Positions 1 through 7,203 of a stretch of 64,000 nt of DNA are shown here, piece by piece. Origin of the DNA: Arthrobacter_B sp038069765 (GTDB lineage: Bacteria > Actinomycetota > Actinomycetes > Actinomycetales > Micrococcaceae); NCBI RefSeq assembly GCF_038069765.1, contig NZ_JBBPFS010000006.1, positions 1 through 64,000 of the forward strand. Reading direction: 5' to 3'. The notes under the pieces are model-generated. The model was not told the DNA's origin. It saw nothing but the letters and a program-made list of their open reading frames with translations, and ran no database searches. The first letter of the stretch is position 1. Each line of letters starts with the position of its first letter. Made by a program: the position numbers and the translations under genes.

Positions 1-466
1 AAATCGCTTCCCAGGTCGAAGCACTCGTGGAGGCCCACCCTCTTTACGAGGTCCTGACCTCGATGCCCGGCATCGGCGTCAGGACCTGCGCACGAATCCT
101 CACCGAAGTCACCGGCAAGCACTTCGCTTCCGCGGCCCATCTGGCCTCCTACGCCGGAATCGCACCGGTCACCCGCCGGTCTGGGACTTCCATCCGGGGT
201 GAGCATCCGAGCCGGCGGGGCAATAAGAAACTCAAACGCGCACTGTTCCTCTCGGCCTTTGCCGCCCTGCATCATCCACCGTCCAGGGCGTATTACGACC
301 GCAAACGCGCCGAGGGTAAACGTCATAACCAGGCAATCATTGCCCTGGCTCGGCGTCGTTCTGATGTCCTGTTCGCGATGCTCCGCGACGGGACTCTCTA
401 CGAGGACCCGGCACCAAAGAACCTGCCATCAGCCGCTTGACCAAAACCATAGAGGCACCCTCCCTG
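1..466 (+). mobile_element. IS110-family insertion sequence, right end
   Basis: Only the 3' part of the element is in the window. It consists of the transposase tail and a short terminal stretch after the stop codon that reads cttgaccaaaaccatagagg, ending near position 466. In actinobacterial IS110 elements a similar TTGAC...CATAG...GCACCC stretch commonly follows the transposase stop, so I place the boundary here. The exact end is uncertain because IS110 elements lack clear terminal inverted repeats. The left end is outside the window. Confidence 0.7.
3..440 (+). CDS. IS110-family transposase, C-terminal part (partial)
   Basis: The reading frame is open from the first bases of the window, so the true start lies upstream. 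The visible 145 residues form the Transposase_20 (IS116/IS110/IS902) domain: the helix-hairpin-helix-like stretch SMPGIGVRTCARILTEVTG, then FASAAHLASYAGIAPVTRRSG, the basic RRGNKKLKRALFLSAFAA segment and the typical tail YYDRKRAEGKRHNQAIIALARRRSDVLFAMLRDG. In this family the N-terminal DEDD domain carries most acidic catalytic residues; it is not visible here, so activity cannot be judged. The stop codon overlaps the TTG assigned as start of the next gene (TTGA). Confidence 0.93.
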   Translation: MASQVEALVEAHPLYEVLTSMPGIGVRTCARILTEVTGKHFASAAHLASYAGIAPVTRRSGTSIRGEHPSRRGNKKLKRALFLSAFAALHHPPSRAYYDRKRAEGKRHNQAIIALARRRSDVLFAMLRDGTLYEDPAPKNLPSAA

Positions 467-2050
467 CACACCGGCCGCCGCAGCCTCCCCGACCGCCTCC
501 TGGGCGGGGTGGAACGGATCGGCAACAAACTGCCGGATCCGTTCATGCTCTTCCTGTTCCTCTTCCTGGCCGTGGCCGTCGTGTCCACGGCCATGGCGTG
601 GGCCAACGTTGTGGTCACCGTGCCCGGGGCAACCGAGGCAACGGTCATCAAGGGATTCTTCACCGCCGAAGGGCTGAGCTGGTTCACCACCACCCTCGGC
701 GCCAACTATCTCGGATTTCCGCCGCTGGCCACGGTGCTGCCGATCCTGCTGGCCGTCGGAGTGGCGGAGAAATCGGGGCTGCTCTCGGCCCTGATCCGCA
801 AGGCCTTCGGGTCGGCCCCGCGCTGGGCCCTGCCTTATGCGGTCGGGCTTGTGGGAGTGACCGGCTCAATCATGTCCGATGCCGCGTTCGTGGTTATTCC
901 GCCGCTGGCCGCACTGGTCTTCAAGGCCGCGGGCCGGCATCCGGTGGCCGGGCTGCTCGGCGGTTTCGCCGCCGCCGGCGCCGGCTACTCCACCTCCATG
1001 CTGGTCACGAGCCTTGACGCGCTCTTCGCGGGAATTACGACGGCGGTCACCGAGACCCTGCCCAACCCAGGTGCGCCGGTAAACCCGCTGTCGAACTACT
1101 TTTTCAACTTTGCCTCCTCGCTGGTGCTGATCCTGCTGGCCGGGTTCATCATCGACAAGATCCTGGAGCCCCGCCTGACCCGCCAGGGCGTGCCCGTTGA
1201 GGAAACGGAAGACGACGACGACGGCGGCACGCCTGCCGGTGCGGCCACAACAGCAAGCGCACCTGCGCTGTCCTCCGTGCTGAGCCCGGTGGAGCGCCGC
1301 GGCGTGCTGTGGGCAGTCGTAGCGGGTGCCGCCGTCGCGGTCCTCATCCTGGTGGGCGCACTGCTGCCGGACTCCCCGTGGCGCAACGAGGAGGGCGGGT
1401 TCCTGCCCAAGTCCCCGCTGCTGGGCTCAATTGTTTTCATCGTGTTTGTCCTGTTCACCGTTCCGGGACTCGTCTACGGCAAGATCACCGGCACTATCGC
1501 CTCCGGCAAGGATGTTCCGCGGGTCATGGGCGCCTCGATCAAGGACATGAGCGGGTTCCTGGTGCTCGCGTTCATCCTGGGCCAGTTCATCGCGCTGTTC
1601 AACTGGTCCGGAATCGGCAACTGGATCGCCGTGGCCGGAGCGTCCGGGCTGGAATCCATCGGGCTGACCGGATACCCGGCAATCATCGGCTTCATCCTGC
1701 TCGCCTCGGTGCTGAACCTGTTCATCATTTCCGGCTCCGCCATGTGGACCCTCATGGCATCGGTGTTTGTGCCGATGTTTGCGCTGCTCGGGTTTGAACC
1801 GGCCTTCATCCAGGGCGCGTTCCGGGTGGGCGACTCCGCGACGCAGATCCTCACTCCGCTCAACCCCTACATGATTGTGCTGCTGACCATGCTGCGCAAA
1901 TACGAGCCGCAGGCCGGTCTGGGCACCGTCATTGCGCGGATGCTGCCCTTCACCATCCTCTTCTGGCTGGCCTGGGTGGCGGTGCTGACGGTGTTTTTCA
2001 TTTTCGACCTGCCCATGGGCCCGGGCAACGGAATCTACATCGGCGGCTAG
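437..2050 (+). CDS. AbgT family transporter
   Basis: A 537-residue polytopic membrane protein of the AbgT family, whose members transport p-aminobenzoyl-glutamate or export antimetabolites such as sulfonamides. Family hallmarks are LLGGVERIGNKLPDPFMLF near the N-terminus, SGLLSALIRKAF, the conserved VGVTGSIMSDAAFVVIPPLAA, GYSTSMLVTSLDALFAGIT and, near the C-terminus, GAFRVGDSATQILTPLNPY. About 12 membrane segments are visible, with an acidic cytoplasmic loop (EETEDDDDGG) near residue 255. The first residues (MTKTIEAPS) derive from the end of the IS110 element, so the native start has been lost. TTG 437 has no Shine-Dalgarno sequence and could only be used by coupling to the transposase stop. 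GTG 509, preceded by GGGCGGG, is an alternative in-frame start. Substrate unknown. Confidence 0.9.
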   Translation: MTKTIEAPSLHTGRRSLPDRLLGGVERIGNKLPDPFMLFLFLFLAVAVVSTAMAWANVVVTVPGATEATVIKGFFTAEGLSWFTTTLGANYLGFPPLATVLPILLAVGVAEKSGLLSALIRKAFGSAPRWALPYAVGLVGVTGSIMSDAAFVVIPPLAALVFKAAGRHPVAGLLGGFAAAGAGYSTSMLVTSLDALFAGITTAVTETLPNPGAPVNPLSNYFFNFASSLVLILLAGFIIDKILEPRLTRQGVPVEETEDDDDGGTPAGAATTASAPALSSVLSPVERRGVLWAVVAGAAVAVLILVGALLPDSPWRNEEGGFLPKSPLLGSIVFIVFVLFTVPGLVYGKITGTIASGKDVPRVMGASIKDMSGFLVLAFILGQFIALFNWSGIGNWIAVAGASGLESIGLTGYPAIIGFILLASVLNLFIISGSAMWTLMASVFVPMFALLGFEPAFIQGAFRVGDSATQILTPLNPYMIVLLTMLRKYEPQAGLGTVIARMLPFTILFWLAWVAVLTVFFIFDLPMGPGNGIYIGG

Positions 2051-2070
2051 GCGCTGCTTCACAGCAACGG

Positions 2071-2145
2071 CCGCCACGCCAACGACCGCCACAGTAACGA
2101 CCGCCGACGCCACCCGCCACGCCATCGACCGCCACAGCAACGACC
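2071..2145 (+). repeat. Direct repeat of 32 bp upstream of the ATP-grasp gene
   Basis: Two copies of a 32-bp CCGCCACGCC-type sequence lie at 2071-2102 and 2114-2145 and match at 30 of 32 positions. They fill most of the short gap between the transporter and the ATP-grasp gene. Function unknown. Confidence 0.8.
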
Positions 2146-2163
2146 CGAGGAAAGGCACTTTTA

Positions 2164-3126
2164 ATGAGCTCCGCCGCCCCCAAGATCTACGCCCTGCACG
2201 AGAACCCCGAGTGGTTCCCTCCGTTTGCCCGCGCCTTTGAAGCCGATGGGCTGGAGGTGGAGGAATGGTTGCTGACCGACGGCGTCCTGGACCTGGATTC
2301 GGTGCCGCCGGAAGGCATCTTCTGGTCCCGGATCAGCGCTTCTTCGCACACCCGGGACCACACCCTGTCCAAGGATTATGCGCGGGCCGTGCTGTCCTGG
2401 CTCGAAGCCCACGGCCGGCGCACCGTGAACGGCCGCCGGGTCCTGGAACTGGAAATGAGCAAGGTGGACCAGCTCACCGCCCTCCGGGCTGCCGGCATTG
2501 ATACGCCGCGGACCGTCGCGGCCGTGGGCAGGGACTCCATTCTCGAGGCGGCCAGGGGATTCACGGCACCCTTCATCACCAAGCACAACCAGGGCGGCAA
2601 GGGCCTCGGGGTGCGGAAGTTCGAGTCCCACGGTGAGCTGGCCGAGTACGTGGCCGGTGATGAGTTTGAAGAGCCGGCGGACGGCATCACCCTGATCCAG
2701 GAGTACATTGTTGCTGCCGAACCCTTCATCACCCGCGTGGAGATTGTCGGCGGGGAATTCATCTACGCCATCAAGGCAGACACCGCCCGCGGCGGATTCC
2801 AGCTCTGCCCGGCGGACGCCTGCGCCATCGACCCGTCCACCGGCAAGCCGATCATGCCGCCGGGTGCCACCATCGCACCGGATGCGGACACCCAGCTCTT
2901 TAGCCTGCGCGAAGGATTCGATCACCCGATCATTGGAAAGTACCTCGACTTCGCCAAGCGCACCGGCCTGGAAATCTGCGGCATTGAATTCATGGAAACC
3001 GCAGACGGCCGCATCCTCACCTACGACGTGAACACCAACACCAACTACAACGCAGCGGTTGAAGCGGCGGCTCCCCGCTCGGCTCCCCGGGAGCTGGCCC
3101 GGTACCTCGGGGGCCTGCGGGCCTAG
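2164..3126 (+). CDS. RimK-like ATP-grasp ligase
   Basis: A 320-residue protein with the ATP-grasp fold used for ATP-dependent carboxylate-amine or carboxylate-thiol ligation. A pre-ATP-grasp region (about residues 5-90) is followed by the nucleotide-binding segment APFITKHNQGGKGLGV near residues 135-150, the adenine-binding region TLIQEYI, the R-V-E-I-V-G-G-E-F-IYAIKA strand, and the metal-binding end CGIEFMETADGRILTYDVNTNTNYN, in which E and N residues normally bind Mg. A strong ribosome-binding site, AGGAAAGG at 2148-2155, sits 8 nt before the ATG. It lies 113 bp downstream of the AbgT transporter in the same direction, so ligase and transporter may act on a shared glutamyl or amino-acid conjugate; that link is inference. 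The substrate cannot be named. Confidence 0.8.
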   Translation: MSSAAPKIYALHENPEWFPPFARAFEADGLEVEEWLLTDGVLDLDSVPPEGIFWSRISASSHTRDHTLSKDYARAVLSWLEAHGRRTVNGRRVLELEMSKVDQLTALRAAGIDTPRTVAAVGRDSILEAARGFTAPFITKHNQGGKGLGVRKFESHGELAEYVAGDEFEEPADGITLIQEYIVAAEPFITRVEIVGGEFIYAIKADTARGGFQLCPADACAIDPSTGKPIMPPGATIAPDADTQLFSLREGFDHPIIGKYLDFAKRTGLEICGIEFMETADGRILTYDVNTNTNYNAAVEAAAPRSAPRELARYLGGLRA

Positions 3127-3228
3127 CCTGCGGGCACTGGTGCGGGCAGTGGTTTGGGACAACTTATTTATCCCTCGGCCCGGCCCGTCGATATAGTCGG
3201 GATTAATCGATCTGAAGGAGCTTGCTCA

Positions 3229-4917
3229 ATGACTGCTGCCCAGGAACCGTTGTGGGTCAAGAACTACCAGCCCGGCGTTCCGGCAACTATTGAGCTGCCC
3301 ACCGAGTCCCTGACCGCCATGGTGGAGGACGCCGTCGTCCGCTTTGGGCCCAAGGTGGCACTGGAGTTTTTCGGTGCCGAGACCACGTACACCGAGCTGG
3401 GCGAGAAAATCGACCGCGCTGCCGAGGGCCTGCGGAAACTGGGCGTGAGCCGGGGACACCGGGTGGCCATCGTGCTGCCGAACTGCCCCCAGTACCTCAT
3501 CGCGTTCTACGCGGTGCTGCGCCTGGGCGCCGTCGTCGTCGGCCACAACCCGCTGTACACGGAGCGCGAACTGCGCCACCAGTTTGAAAACCACGGAGCC
3601 CAGGTCGCCATTGTCTGGGACAAGGCCGTGGAGAAGATCCAGGATTTCCCCGACGATATTGCGGTGAAGGCCATCATTGCGGTGGACATCACCAAGGCAA
3701 TGCCGCGGATGAAGCGCATGGCCCTGCGGCTGCCGCTGCCGAAGCTGCGCCGGACCCGTGCCGGGCTGACCGCCAAAACCGAGAACACCATGTCCTGGGA
3801 GAAGCTGCTCAGCTCACCCCGGATCGACAGTGCCCACCCCCGCCCCTCCGTGAAGGACCTGGCGGCGCTGCAGTACACCTCGGGCACCACCGGCATCCCC
3901 AAGGGCGTGATGCTCACCCATTACAACCTGCGCTCCAACGCCCTGCAGGGCCAGGCCTGGATGCACGGCGCCGAAGAAGGCAAGGAAGTCATTTACGGCG
4001 TACTGCCGATGTTCCACGCCTTCGGCCTGACGCTGTATCTGACGTTCGCCATGCTCACGGGTTCCCGGCTGGTGCTCTTCCCCAAGTTCGACGTGGATCT
4101 GGTCCTGGCGGCAGCGAAGAAGTCCCGGCCCACCGTCTTCTGCGCCGTGCCGCCGATCTATGAAAAGACGGCGCTGGAATCGAAGAAGCGCGGCATCGAC
4201 CTGTCCACCATCCGTTTTGCCATCTCCGGAGCGATGACGCTGCCGGCCGCCACGGTAAAGCTGTGGGAAGAAGTCTCGGGCGGCCTGCTGGTTGAGGGCT
4301 ACGGCCTCACCGAGTCCTCCCCGGTGGCGCTGGGCAACCCGTTTGCCGATTCGCGCCGCAACGGAACCATCGGCGTCCCCTTCCCCAGCACCGAAATGCG
4401 GGTGGCCGATCCTGAGCACCCGGAGAACGACGTTCCCGCCGGAGAGCGCGGCGAGCTGCTGATCCGCGGGCCGCAGGTTTTCGCCGGCTACTGGAACAAC
4501 ACCGAGGACACCGAGCAGGTACTCCTCGACGGCGGCTGGCTCCGGACCGGCGACATTGTCACCGTTGATGAGGACGGGTTCGTGACGGTGGTGGACCGCC
4601 GCAAGGAACTGATCATCACCGGCGGCTTCAATGTTTCGCCCAGTGAGGTGGAAGAGGTGCTGCGCAGCAACCAGGACATCGCCGACGTCGCCGTGGTGGG
4701 TCTTCCCCGGGCCGACGGCGGGGAACAGGTTGTGGCCGCCGTCGTGCTGCAGGCGGGAACGGAACTGGACGAGGCAGGCCTCCGCGCCTGGTGCCGCGAG
4801 CGGCTGACGCCCTACAAGGTCCCGCGGCGCATCGTCGCAGTGGACGAGCTGCCCAAGTCGATGCTGGGCAAGGTACTCCGACGCGAGGTGCGCGAGCTCC
4901 TAGCTGACCCGAAGTAG
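3229..4917 (+). CDS. Long-chain fatty acid-CoA ligase (FadD type)
   Basis: A 562-residue member of the ANL adenylating family that activates a carboxylic acid as acyl-AMP and transfers it to CoA. The P-loop-like motif A5 YTSGTTGIPKG is near residue 213, GYGLTESSPV (motif with the adenine contact) near 357, the hinge region GWLRTGDIV...VVDRRKELIITGGFNVSPSEVE near 438-485, and the C-terminal catalytic lysine motif PKSMLGKVLRR near 543. ATG 3229 was chosen because GAAGGAG lies 8 nt upstream; an upstream in-frame start at 3154 lacks such a site and adds 25 residues with no family match. It probably feeds fatty or aromatic acids into beta-oxidation; the precise substrate is unknown. Confidence 0.92.
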   Translation: MTAAQEPLWVKNYQPGVPATIELPTESLTAMVEDAVVRFGPKVALEFFGAETTYTELGEKIDRAAEGLRKLGVSRGHRVAIVLPNCPQYLIAFYAVLRLGAVVVGHNPLYTERELRHQFENHGAQVAIVWDKAVEKIQDFPDDIAVKAIIAVDITKAMPRMKRMALRLPLPKLRRTRAGLTAKTENTMSWEKLLSSPRIDSAHPRPSVKDLAALQYTSGTTGIPKGVMLTHYNLRSNALQGQAWMHGAEEGKEVIYGVLPMFHAFGLTLYLTFAMLTGSRLVLFPKFDVDLVLAAAKKSRPTVFCAVPPIYEKTALESKKRGIDLSTIRFAISGAMTLPAATVKLWEEVSGGLLVEGYGLTESSPVALGNPFADSRRNGTIGVPFPSTEMRVADPEHPENDVPAGERGELLIRGPQVFAGYWNNTEDTEQVLLDGGWLRTGDIVTVDEDGFVTVVDRRKELIITGGFNVSPSEVEEVLRSNQDIADVAVVGLPRADGGEQVVAAVVLQAGTELDEAGLRAWCRERLTPYKVPRRIVAVDELPKSMLGKVLRREVRELLADPK

Positions 4918-5165
4918 GGCTGTCGAAACACTACCTATTGACGCTCTGAAGCTGTTGAGTTGGAATTGTAAGCAGGCTTGGGATTCCAGGCCGGGCCGCC
5001 AACGAGGGCCCTCACAAGGCTCAACCGGGGTTTGGCGTGTATATCCGTCAAGGCCGTTCGGCTCTGCATCTCTCCGCCGTTCGCCCTTCGGTGCACCGGC
5101 ATACTCCGGCCCAACGTGAATAAGCACCGGACAACGGTGAAGGTTCGCAGCTGAAGGAGAACAAC
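4918..5165. other. Intergenic region, no gene seen
   Basis: About 250 bp between the acyl-CoA ligase and the PRC-domain gene. I see no convincing short gene or strong hairpin. It presumably holds the promoter of the PRC gene. The ribosome-binding site GAAGGAG is at 5152-5158. Confidence 0.6.
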
Positions 5166-6089
5166 ATGATCAGCAATCAGCAAGTCGAAGGCCTTATGGC
5201 CGGTTCAGGCAACGTGCTGGGCCCCAACGGAGACAAGATTGGCTCGGTGGGGACGTTCTACCTGGACGATCAGACCAACGAACCCGCCTGGGTGACCGTC
5301 AACACCGGTCTCTTTGGCACTAATGAGTCTTTCGTCCCGCTCAGTGAGGCAACCGTTGAGGGTGTTGACGTCCTGGTGCCGTATTCCAAGGATGAGGTGA
5401 AGAACTCCCCGCAGGTTGAGTCCGACGGATCCATTTCCCCGGAAGAGGAAGTGACCCTCTACCGCTACTACGGGTTCACCTACGACGACGGCTCGGCCGA
5501 CACCAGCACCATGGGTGCCGGCACGGGCACCATGACGGACCGGAGCACCGACACGGGCGTGGGCAGCGGAATCGGGGATGACAGCGACATCACCCGTTCC
5601 GGCGTTGGAACCTCGTCGGGCAATGCCTCCGGAACGGTGGGGCGCGACACCTCGGGACCCACCACCGACGACGCGATGACCCGGTCGGAAGAACAGATTG
5701 ATGTGGGAACCCAGACCCGGCAAACGGGCAAGGCACGCCTGCGCAAGTACGTTGTCACGGAAAACGTCACCACGCAGGTTCCGGTGAGCCATGAAGAGGT
5801 CCGCGTGGAGCGGGAGCCGATCACCGACTCCAATGTCGATTCAGCCCTGTCCGGCCCGGAGCTCAGCGAAGAAGAACACGAGGTGACGCTGCACGCCGAG
5901 GAGCCGGTGGTCGAGAAGAAGACCGTTCCGGTGGAGCGGGTTCGGCTGGACACTGAAACGGTTACCGACACGGAGAGCGTGACGGAAGAAGTGAGCAAGG
6001 AACAGATTGAGACCGATGTGGACGGCACCACGCGCCGGTCCGGCCGCAGCGGCACCGACGGCTCGGGCAGTTCCGGTTCCGGCCGGTAG
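5166..6089 (+). CDS. PRC-barrel and DUF2382 (YsnF/AvaK-type) protein
   Basis: A 307-residue soluble, acidic protein. Residues about 5-100 form a PRC-barrel (GNVLGPNGDKIGSVGTFYLDD, ...PAWVTVNTGLF...SFVPL). A disordered Gly/Ser/Thr/Asp linker covers about 110-185. The C-terminal DUF2382 domain (KARLRKYVVTENVTTQVPV...EEVRVEREPI...EEEHEVTLHAEEPVVEKKTVPVERVRL) spans about 188-285, ending in a Gly/Ser tail. DUF2382 proteins are commonly stress-related in bacteria, but no biochemical role is established. GAAGGAG lies 7 nt before the ATG. A stand-alone paralogue of the PRC part is encoded at 42084-42395. The gene is followed by a strong hairpin shared with the convergent LysR gene. Confidence 0.88.
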   Translation: MISNQQVEGLMAGSGNVLGPNGDKIGSVGTFYLDDQTNEPAWVTVNTGLFGTNESFVPLSEATVEGVDVLVPYSKDEVKNSPQVESDGSISPEEEVTLYRYYGFTYDDGSADTSTMGAGTGTMTDRSTDTGVGSGIGDDSDITRSGVGTSSGNASGTVGRDTSGPTTDDAMTRSEEQIDVGTQTRQTGKARLRKYVVTENVTTQVPVSHEEVRVEREPITDSNVDSALSGPELSEEEHEVTLHAEEPVVEKKTVPVERVRLDTETVTDTESVTEEVSKEQIETDVDGTTRRSGRSGTDGSGSSGSGR

Positions 6090-6101
6090 CAACCCAGCCT
6101 G

Positions 6102-6141
6102 AAGACCTGTAGCCCCGGCTCCGGCCGGGGCTGCAGGTCTT
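6102..6141. terminator. Bidirectional terminator hairpin
   Basis: A 17-bp stem with arms AAGACCTGTAGCCCCGG and CCGGGGCTGCAGGTCTT (one mismatch) around a 6-nt loop, with A and T runs on the two sides. It sits between the convergent PRC and LysR genes. Confidence 0.85.
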
Positions 6142-6170
6142 TAGCGCTGCAGGTCTTTAGCGCTGCAGCG
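6131..6170. repeat. Tandem 16-bp duplication at the 3' end of the LysR gene
   Basis: The unit ctgcaggtctttagcg occurs twice in a row (6131-6146 and 6147-6162), with a partial third copy ctgcagcg. The first unit is the right arm of the terminator hairpin and the second contains the TAA stop of the LysR gene. The duplication therefore seems to have copied terminator sequence into the coding end. Confidence 0.85.
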
Positions 6171-7089
6171 CCACCTGCCGCGCCGTCCGGTCCAGTACCT
6201 CACGGCAGGCCAGGACGGCAGGACGCCTGCTGCCTGCCCGTCGCACGGAGGTAAAAATACTGCGCCGGGGCCGGCCGTTCAGCTCCAGCAGCCGCACGCT
6301 CGGCTCTCGCCCGGTCCAGACCAGATCCGGCATCAGGGCCACGGCATTGCCGGACTCAATGAGGCGTATCTGGGCCTGAAGGTCAGCGGTTTCGTAGCGG
6401 ACATCGGGTTCAAATCCGGCCCGCCGGCAGGCCTGTTCGGCCCAGTGCCGGGAAGCGGCTCCCCGCGGCTCCATGACCCACGGCAGGTCCGCGGTGTCCG
6501 CCAGCGAATCGACCGGCGAAAACCCTTCGTGCGGTACCGCCAGTCGGATGGCATCCGAGGTCAGATGTACCCGGTCCAGCTCCGGATGCCGGACGGCAGC
6601 GTGACCGGGGTACTGCTCCGCAATCACCACGTCGAAGTCGCGCGCCCACGTTTCGTACAGCGCGGTTTCCGGTTCGCGCTGCACCATTTCCACCCGCAGG
6701 TCGGGATGCTCCCGCCGCAGCAGCGACAGGGCGCCCGGCATCAGGGCCAGGGCCGCCGACTGGAACACTGCCACCCGGATCCTTCCCGTGACTGTCGTCA
6801 GCGACGAGGCCAGGTCCGCCTCCGCCCGTTCCAGCGATTCCAGGATGTCCGATGTGTGGGAAACCAGGATTTCGGCCTGCGGGGTCAGCTGCACACCGCG
6901 TCCGGTTTTCCGCAGAAGTTCCACCCCCACTTCCTTCTCCAGCAGGGCCAGCTGCTGGGACACAGCCGAGGGGCTAAGCCCCAGTGCTTCCGCCACGGCT
7001 GCCAGTGTTCCGCGCACTTTTACCTCGCGTAAAAGGTTCATCCGGCGCACGTCCAGCAAGGGCTTCCTCCGATGTTTATCCTGCTTCAC
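6157..7089 (-). CDS. LysR-family transcriptional regulator
   Basis: A 310-residue LysR-type regulator. The N-terminal winged helix-turn-helix is at about residues 14-72 (MNLLREVKVRGTLAAVAEAL, GLSPSAVSQQLALLEKEVG, LLRKTGRGVQLTPQA). It is followed by the linker helix and a periplasmic-binding-like effector domain (about 98-300, starting GRIRVAVFQSAA). It is transcribed away from putA with a 114-bp shared regulatory region that holds inverted repeats. This is the arrangement typical of a LysR protein controlling its divergent neighbour, so a role in proline-dependent control of putA is a reasonable inference. Its resemblance to ArgP/IciA-type proteins is only general. Confidence 0.92.
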   Translation of the reverse strand: MKQDKHRRKPLLDVRRMNLLREVKVRGTLAAVAEALGLSPSAVSQQLALLEKEVGVELLRKTGRGVQLTPQAEILVSHTSDILESLERAEADLASSLTTVTGRIRVAVFQSAALALMPGALSLLRREHPDLRVEMVQREPETALYETWARDFDVVIAEQYPGHAAVRHPELDRVHLTSDAIRLAVPHEGFSPVDSLADTADLPWVMEPRGAASRHWAEQACRRAGFEPDVRYETADLQAQIRLIESGNAVALMPDLVWTGREPSVRLLELNGRPRRSIFTSVRRAGSRRPAVLACREVLDRTARQVALQR

Positions 7090-7116
7090 TATTCATTAGT
7101 AAAAGTAACCTATATG

Positions 7117-7143
7117 CGTAAGAAAACTAACCTTTGTCTTACG
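7117..7143. promoter_or_regulatory. Inverted repeat, candidate LysR operator
   Basis: Perfect 7-bp arms CGTAAGA (7117-7123) and TCTTACG (7137-7143) are separated by 13 nt in the divergent LysR/putA region. The dyad fits the loose T-N11-A style of LysR sites. Binding is inferred from position only. Confidence 0.55.
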
Positions 7144-7155
7144 GGAGTTTGCGCG

Positions 7156-7173
7156 GATACTTAGAGAAGTATC
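7156..7173. promoter_or_regulatory. Inverted repeat in the putA 5' region
   Basis: Perfect arms GATACTT and AAGTATC with a 4-nt AGAG loop, 30 bp before the putA start. It could be a second operator half or an RNA hairpin near the translation start. Confidence 0.5.
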
Positions 7174-7203
7174 AATCAGTCGCACGTTGAAAAGAGCTGG
7201 CCC

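Noticed and set aside
2161..3162. A 333-residue open frame on the minus strand over the ATP-grasp gene
   Set aside because: It mirrors the codon structure of the ATP-grasp gene on the other strand and shows no protein motif; the plus-strand gene has clear family motifs.
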